Below, one piece after another: positions 33,985 through 42,116 of a stretch of 64,000 nucleotides of DNA. How positions within the stretch are numbered: position 1 is the stretch's first letter; each line of letters starts with the position of its first letter. Made by a program: the position numbers and the translations under genes. The stretch covers positions 496,001 to 560,000 of the forward strand of contig NZ_VTRU01000003.1 in the NCBI RefSeq assembly GCF_008274625.1, in the 5' to 3' direction. The DNA is from Chryseobacterium panacisoli (lineage in GTDB: Bacteria > Bacteroidota > Bacteroidia > Flavobacteriales > Weeksellaceae). The notes beneath the pieces are model-generated. The model was not told the origin of the DNA and made no database searches. It saw only the letters and a program-made list of their open reading frames with translations.

Positions 33985-36900
33985 TTAAGAAGTTGCTATC
34001 TCTTTTACATTCCCGGTTCTTTTCAGGAATCCCCAGGACTGCATTTCGCCTTTCAATGCTTTTCTTAAACTTTTAAATAAAACAATATACATCAGCCATC
34101 TATACCCGAATCTCTGTGGAATAATATACAGCAGATTGATTAATTTTTCGCGCTGCATAATGAATGCCACTAAAGCTAATGAGGCATCCACCAAAAGGAA
34201 GATCAGATAATAGGTAAATATTTTATCTCCATTTCCGGACAGGATTCCAAAGAACATAATCACGTCTGCCAATGGTGAGAAAAATGGAATAATGTATTGG
34301 AATAATAAAATATTCGGCATTGCCCAAAGTCCCAATCCTTTATATTTGGGGTTAAGGAAAGTCTGTCTCTGCTTCCAGAACATCTGCATGATTCCATAGG
34401 TCCAGCGGAAACGCTGTTTTAAAAACTGGCTCGCAGTTTCCGGCGCTTCAGTAACGGCAACCGCTCTGTTTTCATTGGCAACAGTATACCCTGCTTTTAA
34501 AATTTTAACGGTAATATCACAATCTTCTGCCAAAGTATCGGATGAATAGCCTCCGGCTTCAATAATAACAGCTCTTTTGAATGCCCCGATTGCTCCCGGA
34601 ATTACGGTAATCGCATTAATATTTGCATAAGCAAGTCTGTCAAAATTCTGACTTGTCGTATATTCTATAGCCTGCCATCTGGTGAGCCAGTTGACTCTGT
34701 TTCCTACTTTCACATTGCCTGCTACGGCTGCAATTTTCTCTTCCGGATTTGAGTTCAGAAATCTTGCAATCAGATATTTTACGGCATCCTGCTGCAGTTT
34801 GGTATCAGCATCAATGCACACGACATATTCTGCATCCGTTTGTGATATTCCAAAGTTCAGAGCCGTTGCTTTTCCACCGTTACTTTTTGTGAAAATTTTC
34901 AAGCTGGGATGATTCGGAAATGCTTCTATTGCTTTTTCATACGTAGAATCCCTGCTTCCGTCATCTACCATAATAATGTTGAAATTCGGATAGGTCTGCT
35001 TCAACAGATTATGAAGGGAAGAAACAATATTCACTTCTTCATTATAAGCAGGCACAATAATGGAAACTTTCGGATAAGATTCCAGGACTGGAAATTCGCC
35101 AAGTTTTTTCTCTTTCTTCCTTTCTTTAAAAGCCCAGTACGCCATCAGGAATAGTCTGATCAATCCCAATACAATGAAAATAGTAAACAATGCCACCAGA
35201 AAATGGCTTATTCCATAAATTACAGTGGCCAGTACAAGGTTGAGCTGCATGATATAATATGACTTTGTTTTCGGAACTTCAGGCATCAGTTCGCTTCTGG
35301 TTTTATGCAGAATACTGGTGAGGTTGGTAAAATGATAGCCCTGTTTCTGAAGTGTCGGAATCAGGATTTTTAAAGCTTTTACAGTTTCTTCTCTGGTATC
35401 TCCGCCCGCATCATGAAGAAGGATGATATTTCCTCTCTGTAGTTTGAGCCCGGCCATTACACGTTTTACAATTTCATCTGATTTTATTCCCGGCTGCCAG
35501 TCTTCAGGATCAATATTTTCCCCAATATCCAGATAGTTCTGCTGTCTTGCCAATGCTACCGGAATAATCTCTTCTGAAGTAGTAGGCTCAGAGTCCGCAT
35601 TATACGGAGCTCTGAACAGAATTGTACTGTGCCCTGTCACGCATTCTATCAGTAATCTTGTCAGTTTCAGCTCTAGCAAAGCCCTTTCCGGACTTACTTT
35701 CGCGACATTTTCATGGGTGAAGGTGTGATTTCCGATCTCGTGTCCTTCTCTGTAAATTCTTTTAACGAGCGGAAGGTTTTTTTCTGCATTTAATCCTACC
35801 AAAAAGAATGCTGCCGGAACATGGTATTTGGACAGTACGTCTAATATCTGAGGGGTATATGTTTCGTCCGGACCGTCATCAAAAGTAAGCACCAGTTCTT
35901 TTTGGGGAGCACCTCCATATTTTTTTACTTCGTAAGAACTTGGATAGGTAATGTAGTTTTCGTCTGTGATAATTTTTTCTTTAGGATCAATTTCCAGTGC
36001 GATTTTTCCATCATGAGGAGTATTCAGAACATCCAATACTTCCCCATCACCAATATAATCCACCATGGTCTGTCCTTTTACATTTTCCAGGGTTTTTAAA
36101 TTCAGTTTGGAAAGGCCGGCAAACGTGAGGTCTTTATCATAGAAATTCCAGACTCTGCTGTCTTCACTTCCCAGTCTCCAAAGTGCTGTTCCTGCCAATG
36201 GATATTCTGAGGAAAAGCGCATCGTATTGAAAATAGAAGCCGCATCATTGAAAAACACTGTGTGGGTGAGATTTTTAGAATCGGTATAGGAATAGTTTAA
36301 ATTAAAAGTATTGTCATTAAAATCAATTATTGCTTTACTGGCACTGGCTTTGGTAATGGCCTGCATATAGGTAACAGAAGTGTTGTCATCTTTATTGGAA
36401 CTCCAATCATAACCATACGCTCCCAAGCCCAGAATGATTTTTTGCGGAGAGGTTTGTTTTACGATTTTTCCGGTCTGTTCTTCGATCCATTTTTGAGAAG
36501 AAACGGGTCCTGCATCACTTCCCGCAGAATATTCATCGTAAGCCATCAGTACAAAATAATCTACATAGGGATTCAATCTCGGGATGTTGTAATCATCATT
36601 ATCTGTCATGATATCCATTGTCACCAGCAGCTGGTTTTTTCTGAAAGTTTCTGAAAGCTCTTTCATAAAGGCAATCAGGTTTTCATCAGAATCCAGGTTC
36701 ATATCCTCAAAGTCAATATTAATTCCTTTGAAATGATATTTTTTACACTGCTGGGTAATTTTTTGGATCAGATGTGATCTTTTCTGCGGATCATTAAGAA
36801 CTTTTACCAGTCCTTCTGAATGGAATTCCTGATCAGAGTTGTTGCTCAGCATCGGCATTGCGGCAACTCCGGTTCTTTTAATCACCTTGTACCCTTCCGG

Positions 36901-37383
36901 ATCCACATTGGTTTTCAGATCTCCAGTTTTCGGATCAAGGAAAAACCATTCCGGGAAAACCAGGTTAACGTGTCTGATATTTCGTTTCAGAGACATCAGA
37001 GACTGAGGATCCCATGCTACATAGAATGCAGACCGGATTCCACCTGGAAACTGAGCCCAGTTTCTGTTCTGATTTTGATATCTTTCTGCTCTTGCCTTCT
37101 GAATTTTGTCGAGATTGGTATGGATTGTCTTTTCTGAGATAAAGCTTCTGAAACCTTTATATTCTTTGGAAATTTTATTCTCCTGAAGATAGGGTTTACT
37201 GGCAGTAATTACAGCTTTATAATCTTCTTTAAAAGGAATTTTAGGACTTCTGTCCAGGGTCATCATCAGCCCCAAAGCAAGCAAAAGCAGTATTCCTAAA
37301 AAGATAAAAATACGGCTTCCCCACTGTACACTTTTCCAGCGTTTCTTGCTGTTGGTCTGAAAAATCTGTTTGGAATTTTCCAC
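33985..37383 (-). CDS. Three-domain envelope enzyme: GH18-like hydrolase, NodB deacetylase, family 2 glycosyltransferase
   Basis: 1132 aa. One N-terminal helix (23-43) anchors an extracytoplasmic part: a GH18-like barrel (about 110-415) with GINIDFED, Glu226 at the catalytic acid position; then a polysaccharide deacetylase domain (about 490-690) with TFDDGP (Asp502/503), NHTFTH (His553/557), RAPY (591-594) and LLHD (655-658). After a double membrane segment (710-750) comes a cytoplasmic processive GT2 domain with VDDGS (806-810), DAD (858-860), AED (952-954) and QRFRW (990-994), then C-terminal helices. All key residues are present. It probably makes, deacetylates and trims an N-acetylhexosamine polymer, like PgaB plus PgaC in one chain; the product is unproven. 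Monocistronic. Confidence 0.9.
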   Translation of the reverse strand: MENSKQIFQTNSKKRWKSVQWGSRIFIFLGILLLLALGLMMTLDRSPKIPFKEDYKAVITASKPYLQENKISKEYKGFRSFISEKTIHTNLDKIQKARAERYQNQNRNWAQFPGGIRSAFYVAWDPQSLMSLKRNIRHVNLVFPEWFFLDPKTGDLKTNVDPEGYKVIKRTGVAAMPMLSNNSDQEFHSEGLVKVLNDPQKRSHLIQKITQQCKKYHFKGINIDFEDMNLDSDENLIAFMKELSETFRKNQLLVTMDIMTDNDDYNIPRLNPYVDYFVLMAYDEYSAGSDAGPVSSQKWIEEQTGKIVKQTSPQKIILGLGAYGYDWSSNKDDNTSVTYMQAITKASASKAIIDFNDNTFNLNYSYTDSKNLTHTVFFNDAASIFNTMRFSSEYPLAGTALWRLGSEDSRVWNFYDKDLTFAGLSKLNLKTLENVKGQTMVDYIGDGEVLDVLNTPHDGKIALEIDPKEKIITDENYITYPSSYEVKKYGGAPQKELVLTFDDGPDETYTPQILDVLSKYHVPAAFFLVGLNAEKNLPLVKRIYREGHEIGNHTFTHENVAKVSPERALLELKLTRLLIECVTGHSTILFRAPYNADSEPTTSEEIIPVALARQQNYLDIGENIDPEDWQPGIKSDEIVKRVMAGLKLQRGNIILLHDAGGDTREETVKALKILIPTLQKQGYHFTNLTSILHKTRSELMPEVPKTKSYYIMQLNLVLATVIYGISHFLVALFTIFIVLGLIRLFLMAYWAFKERKKEKKLGEFPVLESYPKVSIIVPAYNEEVNIVSSLHNLLKQTYPNFNIIMVDDGSRDSTYEKAIEAFPNHPSLKIFTKSNGGKATALNFGISQTDAEYVVCIDADTKLQQDAVKYLIARFLNSNPEEKIAAVAGNVKVGNRVNWLTRWQAIEYTTSQNFDRLAYANINAITVIPGAIGAFKRAVIIEAGGYSSDTLAEDCDITVKILKAGYTVANENRAVAVTEAPETASQFLKQRFRWTYGIMQMFWKQRQTFLNPKYKGLGLWAMPNILLFQYIIPFFSPLADVIMFFGILSGNGDKIFTYYLIFLLVDASLALVAFIMQREKLINLLYIIPQRFGYRWLMYIVLFKSLRKALKGEMQSWGFLKRTGNVKEIATS

Positions 37384-37470
37384 GATTTTGAAATTTATTG
37401 AATGGCTCTCAAAAAGTGTGAAAAACTCTACTGAAATTAATTAAAAAAAAATTAAAAAGAAGAAAGATAT

Positions 37471-38721
37471 CTAACTGTTAATAAGTAAACTTACAAGATC
37501 CTGAATCACCTTTTGGGAAACGAAATTCATAAAGTCTACTCTTTCCAGATGCGGCATGTATAATTTAAAGGTTTCTGCTTTGTCATTAATCCTTATCGTA
37601 TAGTAAACCGTTCCTATATCTTTACCGTCTTCTCCTTTCCCCGGGCCGGCCACGCCGGTTGTAGAAAGAGAAATATGGGTTTCAAATAATTTCTGACAGC
37701 CTTTTGCCATTTCCTGAGCTACCTCTTCACTTACCACAGTAAACTGATCTACGGTTTCTTTAGAGACATTTAAAATTTTAATCTTTTTCTCTGTGGCATA
37801 AGGTACTATTCCGCCAAGGAAATATTTTGAACTGCCGGAAACTGAAGTGATCATTTTTGCAAGTTCACCTCCGGTACAGCTTTCTGCGGTGGAAATCGTC
37901 AGATTTCTTTCGGTAAGCATTTCTGCAAGTATATTTTCTATTTTATCCTCAGATACAGCGATTACGTGGCCTTCTACTAAAGGAAGTAATTTCTGAATTT
38001 CTTCTTCTGTTCTTTGTTTCAGCTGTTCTTCATTCTCACCGGAAGCCGTCAGACGAAGTTTCACACGGGTTCCTACCGGAAGATAAGACAGTGCAATATT
38101 TTCCGGAAGCGCCAGTTCCCAGTCTTCAATGGTATCTGCAAGGATACTCTCAGGAATTCCGACTACGGAAACAATCCTGGTATGGATATAATGAAGGCTG
38201 AACCTTTGCTGTAGATAGGGAATAATCTGGTCTTTGATAAGTGGTTTTACCTCGTAAGGAACACCGGGAAGGCTGTAACACAGTTTTTCATCCAGCTCCA
38301 TCATCATGCACGGAGCTGTACCATAATGATTCTGAAAAACAATAGATTTTGTTGGGACAAAAGCCTGTTCTTTATTTCTTTCAAGAATATCTGCCCTTCC
38401 TCTTCTCTCCATATATCCTTTAAGGTGATTGAATGTCACCTCATCCAGAGCAATTTCATCATTAAAATACTCTGCAAGTGCCTTTTTGGTTTTATCATCT
38501 CTGGTAGGTCCAAGTCCTCCTGTTGTAATGACTAAATCACCAGTTTCAAAAGCAACATTCAAAGCCTCTTTAATGGTTTCAATTTCGTCTGAGATGGTAA
38601 GAATCTGAGTAACTTTTATTCCTATGTTTTTAAGTTCGGTCGCAATAAAGTTAGAATTAGTATCTACCGTATTTCCAGAAAGGATTTCGTCACCGATGGT
38701 GATCAGAACAGCTTTTTCCAT
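37471..38721 (-). CDS. cinA: CinA family protein (NMN deamidase-related)
   Basis: 416 aa from MEKAVLITIGDEILSGN; an ATG 10 codons upstream is less likely. The N-terminal MoaB/COG1058 domain has GDEILSGNTVDTNSNF and TTGGLGPTRDDKT; the C-terminal CinA/PncC domain has STAESCTGGELAKMIT and TTGVAGPGKGEDGK. Such proteins hydrolyse nicotinamide mononucleotide or ADP-ribose in NAD recycling. Divergent from the gene at 38836. Confidence 0.95.
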   Translation of the reverse strand: MEKAVLITIGDEILSGNTVDTNSNFIATELKNIGIKVTQILTISDEIETIKEALNVAFETGDLVITTGGLGPTRDDKTKKALAEYFNDEIALDEVTFNHLKGYMERRGRADILERNKEQAFVPTKSIVFQNHYGTAPCMMMELDEKLCYSLPGVPYEVKPLIKDQIIPYLQQRFSLHYIHTRIVSVVGIPESILADTIEDWELALPENIALSYLPVGTRVKLRLTASGENEEQLKQRTEEEIQKLLPLVEGHVIAVSEDKIENILAEMLTERNLTISTAESCTGGELAKMITSVSGSSKYFLGGIVPYATEKKIKILNVSKETVDQFTVVSEEVAQEMAKGCQKLFETHISLSTTGVAGPGKGEDGKDIGTVYYTIRINDKAETFKLYMPHLERVDFMNFVSQKVIQDLVSLLINS

Positions 38722-38796
38722 ATGTTTTTTGTTGAAAAAAATTCTCTGCAAATGACGGAAAATTCTGTGGCTGGAGCAATATAAATTGATTTTTTC

Positions 38797-38804
38797 TATT
38801 TTTG
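38797..38804 (+). promoter_or_regulatory. -7 element of the gene at 38836
   Basis: TATTTTTG, an exact TAnnTTTG match, 31 bp before the ATG. Confidence 0.5.
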
Positions 38805-38835
38805 AAGGAAATATTTAAAACTACAATTAAGAATT

Positions 38836-39309
38836 ATGTCTAAATATGATGATGCTTCATGGCATTATGGTGGTGATTTTCCTGAGGGTCTTCCTCAGAA
38901 AAACGGAGCAACGCATACAGGAATGTTCCTGAACTGGTGCATTCAGAATAATCTGATTTCTGATGAACTGAAAGAAGATGGCGAAGAGGAAATTGAAAAA
39001 TTAAAACGCAGAGAAATCACGGGTGCAGAATTCATTATGGATTCCTGCGACGGCAAATTTTCTGAATATGACCTGAATGAGCTGGGAAATCTTTTTGCAA
39101 AGGACTATTATGCAGATGATACCGATTTCGGAAACAGATACAGCTCATTTGCTGATGATTATGTGAATATTTTTGATGCGAAAGCAGAGGAAAGTGACTA
39201 CGAATACGAAACCTTCTACCACATTGAGGACACCTACGAAAACTATGACCTGATGAAACTGGTTATTGATCACCGTTTTGAGGAATGGAAAGAGTATATT
39301 AATAACTAA
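38836..39309 (+). CDS. Conserved acidic cytoplasmic protein (unknown)
   Basis: 157 aa, strongly acidic, no signal peptide. The start KYDDASWHYGGDFPEGLPQKNGATHTG is a conserved block that I recall from small single-copy proteins listed under a DUF (possibly DUF7832); the C-terminal half is rich in Asp, Glu and Tyr. Similar acidic proteins sometimes act as immunity proteins near toxins, but no toxin gene is adjacent. Monocistronic with its own promoter and terminator. Function unknown. Confidence 0.75.
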   Translation: MSKYDDASWHYGGDFPEGLPQKNGATHTGMFLNWCIQNNLISDELKEDGEEEIEKLKRREITGAEFIMDSCDGKFSEYDLNELGNLFAKDYYADDTDFGNRYSSFADDYVNIFDAKAEESDYEYETFYHIEDTYENYDLMKLVIDHRFEEWKEYINN

Positions 39310-39315
39310 AGAGCG

Positions 39316-39347
39316 AAAGGGCAAATTTGCACATCATTTTGCCCTTT
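39316..39347. terminator. Bidirectional terminator
   Basis: AAAGGGCAAA pairs with TTTGCCCTTT, T-rich on both sides, between convergent genes at 38836 and 39355. Confidence 0.8.
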
Positions 39348-39354
39348 TACTTTT

Positions 39355-39897
39355 TTACTGATTATGTTTTACCCAGATCAGTTCATCGGTATTATAGCCG
39401 ATTTTTTTTGCTTTCTGAAGGAAACGCTGGCGGATGCTTTCAGGAATGTTAGGAGTACGGGAAAGAATCCATAAATATTTTAAACTGCTTCCAGCCACCA
39501 GAGCATATTGATAGTCTTCATCAATATCTATAACGTTATAACCGGCCCAGATGGGTTTAAAAAATGAAACTTTCAGACGGGCTTCTTTCGGATCTTTTAC
39601 AAATTTTGCTTCCCCGATAGATTCGTTCCATACTTTTTTAACGTAATCGTATCCTTTATTTCTTACCTGAACTGTTCCATCCGGATTCAATGAATATTCT
39701 GCAGTGACATTATCCATATTTTTTTCGAACCTGTAATCAAAACGGGCTATCTCGTACCATCTGCCAAGGTATTTTTTAAGATCAAAATTCTTTACCGCAG
39801 TGGCACCTCTGGGAATTCTTACAGAATATGAGTTGAAAATAATAAGCCCCAATGCTCCCAACGAAACGGGAAGTATAATTTTATGAATGGTTTTCAT
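39355..39897 (-). CDS. Lipocalin family protein (Blc-like)
   Basis: 180 aa with an N-terminal membrane segment (5-22), no lipobox. LGRWYEIARFDYRFEK is the lipocalin first conserved region (GxWYEIAR), then VTAEYSLNPDGTVQVRNKG and YLWILSRTP, as in bacterial lipocalins. Probably binds fatty acids or lysophospholipids in the envelope. Monocistronic; it precedes the LytTR regulator unit on the same strand but is separated from it. Confidence 0.9.
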   Translation of the reverse strand: MKTIHKIILPVSLGALGLIIFNSYSVRIPRGATAVKNFDLKKYLGRWYEIARFDYRFEKNMDNVTAEYSLNPDGTVQVRNKGYDYVKKVWNESIGEAKFVKDPKEARLKVSFFKPIWAGYNVIDIDEDYQYALVAGSSLKYLWILSRTPNIPESIRQRFLQKAKKIGYNTDELIWVKHNQ

Positions 39898-39972
39898 GAC
39901 GGGAATATTTTTGTGTGGTTCTTATAAAAACGTCAAAAATAATGCCTTAAAGCTGTTAAGGAACAATAAATT

Positions 39973-40707
39973 CTATGAAAATACTTTCAGAAAATTATCT
40001 TTAAAACTTCCTGAAACCTCAATTTCTGTGTTGTCAGACAGCATTACCGTTCCGCTTTTATGGTAGGATTTCACAAACCCTGTATTGATAATATGGGAAC
40101 GGTGAACTCTCACAAACGGGTTTTCCAGCAGGTCATCGAAATGTTTTAAAAAGCGGCACACCATCTTCTTTGAACCATCGGTAAGATAGACCTGTGTAAA
40201 ATTTCCATCTGCCTGAAGTCTTACGATGTCCTCTGTCTTTACAACATCAAATCCCTGCAGGGTAGGAAGAATCAGCTGCTGTTTTTCAGGTTTTAATTTC
40301 AGGTTTTCAAGCAGAATCTTATTCCGGTTGAGCTCTTCTTTTTTCTCAAGACTTTCTACTACTTTATTCACCGCAAGAATCAGCTCCTGAATATCAATAG
40401 GTTTTAAAATATAATAACTTGCCGATTTGTTTAAAGCCTGTAATGAATACTGTGAAAATGCAGTAATGAAAATGGTTTCGTAGGAAAATTCTTTGGTAGC
40501 TTCCAATACGTCAAAGGCATTTCCAAAAGGCATTTCTACATCCAGGAATACCAGCTGAGGCTGCTGTTCAGCAATCAACGGGACCGCTTCTTTAATATTT
40601 TCAGCTTCGCCAAGAATCTCCACCTGCGGACAGTATTTGGTAAGATAGCTTCGTAAAACTTCTCTTGCTATGAGTTCATCGTCTACAATTACGGCTTTTA
40701 TTTTCAT
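39973..40707 (-). CDS. LytTR-family response regulator
   Basis: 244 aa from MKIKAVIVDDE (an ATG 14 codons upstream adds a non-conserved tail). Receiver domain 1-120 with acidic pair Asp9/Asp10 and phospho-acceptor Asp56 (VFLDVEMP), then TAFSQYS and LKPID switch residues. The C-terminal LytTR DNA-binding domain (about 145-244) has RVHRSHIINTGFV. LytTR proteins bind two direct repeats about 21-22 bp apart. Such pairs occur upstream of three genes at 43.9-45.9 kb, so these are its likely targets. The partner kinase is encoded at 42117-43910, with two membrane protein genes between. Confidence 0.93.
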   Translation of the reverse strand: MKIKAVIVDDELIAREVLRSYLTKYCPQVEILGEAENIKEAVPLIAEQQPQLVFLDVEMPFGNAFDVLEATKEFSYETIFITAFSQYSLQALNKSASYYILKPIDIQELILAVNKVVESLEKKEELNRNKILLENLKLKPEKQQLILPTLQGFDVVKTEDIVRLQADGNFTQVYLTDGSKKMVCRFLKHFDDLLENPFVRVHRSHIINTGFVKSYHKSGTVMLSDNTEIEVSGSFKDNFLKVFS

Positions 40708-40797
40708 TACATCAGATTTTAGGTGGCAGGTAATAGATTCCAGATGCAAATTAGGAATATTTAACCAACTCTACAATCTGCGCATATAACTTCCATG

Positions 40798-41214
40798 CTA
40801 TTCTTTTTTCCAGTTCCAGGCATATTTAACGATCAATATTGTGATTACGCATTCTACCATTGCCAGAAAAGTATAAAACAAGTACCAGTCCGAGAAGGAA
40901 GTAATACCAATAAACAGCATAACCAGCGTGAAAAATATACCAAAGATGATGTTAAGTATCCTGTTTGTTATCGGTTTTAGTACCAGAGAAAGAAATACCA
41001 TCACAGCAGGAATAGCCAGCACCACTGAAGCAAGAAATAATTTCGGCGGGGAATCTAATAAATTGGTTCCCTCCACAAGTCCACGGGTTTTCCCCGGAGT
41101 ATAAAGCTCGAAATAATCACCGTATAAATAGCACAGCGTCACCGACGTCCAAAGGCCAGCCAATATGATCTTTGTATTAACTTTAATATCTTCAAATTTT
41201 GTAGAATTGTTCAT
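40798..41214 (-). CDS. Small four-helix membrane protein (unknown)
   Basis: 138 aa with four predicted membrane helices (about 13-33, 53-75, 80-105, 112-132). TNLLDSPPKLFLASVVLAIPAVMVFLSL is the most distinctive region. It follows the DUF4386 gene by 10 bp and precedes the LytTR regulator by 90 bp, so it is probably part of one unit with them. Function unknown; a membrane signal input or transport role is possible. Confidence 0.75.
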   Translation of the reverse strand: MNNSTKFEDIKVNTKIILAGLWTSVTLCYLYGDYFELYTPGKTRGLVEGTNLLDSPPKLFLASVVLAIPAVMVFLSLVLKPITNRILNIIFGIFFTLVMLFIGITSFSDWYLFYTFLAMVECVITILIVKYAWNWKKE

Positions 41215-41224
41215 GGCTTATATT

Positions 41225-41923
41225 TTAATTTTGATTTACTTTTTTATTTCGTATTCCAACCAACAGCAGCCACAAACAGGTTCCTATTTCTCCTATTGTT
41301 GCCGGTAACGTGATATAATTTGATAGGGTATAGTCTGAAAAATGAGAAAAAACAGTTCTTCCAAAAACGTTGAGCAGATATCCAAAACAACCCATCATTA
41401 AGAAAATTCCTAAAATCTTGGGTAAAAAACCAGATTTACAGACCAAATATCCAAAAGGGAGAAGCCATAATCCCCAAAAGACCTGTGCCATTAAAAGTCC
41501 TTTGTTATAATTGCTCAGCAGGAGCATCATCTGGGCTTGAAGCTGCTTTACATCGAATACTTTCAAATAATTGGCGCCTTCAATTATGGTAAGCACTGAA
41601 AATTTGCTTTGGAGATTGATGAATGAAATGGGTACACTGATAAGGGCAAGAATAACCATCATTTTTGCATAGGTTCCATTTACCTCTTTCAACAGTTGAT
41701 AGAGTGCTAAAGGGAGTAAAGTAAAAGCACTATAGCAGATCATACTGCCGGCAATACTCAGTCTGAACAATTGTACTGAGGAAGAAATATTTTGAAAAGT
41801 CAATGCAGGATTTTCCCAGACGATCAGCTTAGATGGAACGTACATTAAACTGAAAAATCCGGTTAGCACAACAACGAGATAAAGAAATCCCGCGAGTCTG
41901 GCTGTTTTTCTGTGGGTATTCAT
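41225..41923 (-). CDS. DUF4386-type membrane protein
   Basis: 232 aa, six predicted membrane helices. The start NTHRKTARLAGFLYLVVVLTGFFS and the PLALYQLLKEVNGTYAKMMVILALISVPISF block match DUF4386 proteins, which have no known activity. First gene of the unit that continues into the four-helix protein. A 6-bp inverted repeat lies 15-30 bp upstream of its ATG. It sits between sensor kinase and response regulator. Confidence 0.8.
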   Translation of the reverse strand: MNTHRKTARLAGFLYLVVVLTGFFSLMYVPSKLIVWENPALTFQNISSSVQLFRLSIAGSMICYSAFTLLPLALYQLLKEVNGTYAKMMVILALISVPISFINLQSKFSVLTIIEGANYLKVFDVKQLQAQMMLLLSNYNKGLLMAQVFWGLWLLPFGYLVCKSGFLPKILGIFLMMGCFGYLLNVFGRTVFSHFSDYTLSNYITLPATIGEIGTCLWLLLVGIRNKKVNQN

Positions 41924-41937
41924 TTTGGGTTATGTTT

Positions 41938-41953
41938 TTGTCTATTAAGACAA
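41938..41953. repeat. Inverted repeat upstream of DUF4386 gene, possible operator
   Basis: TTGTCT-ATTA-AGACAA, perfect 6-bp arms, 14 bp upstream of the ATG at 41923; the position fits an operator overlapping the promoter. Confidence 0.4.
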
Positions 41954-42116
41954 TTTCTGTTTCAAAATGGTTACAGAATTTTTCAGGTGGCGGGTAACAG
42001 ATATAAGTTAAGAGGTATTAGAAACACAAAATCCCCGGGTGTTTGCAGGACTTTGAGACAACTTAATGCATTCTCAAATTGGAAGAAAAAATAGAGTAAA
42101 TCAATCTGAATTCAAC

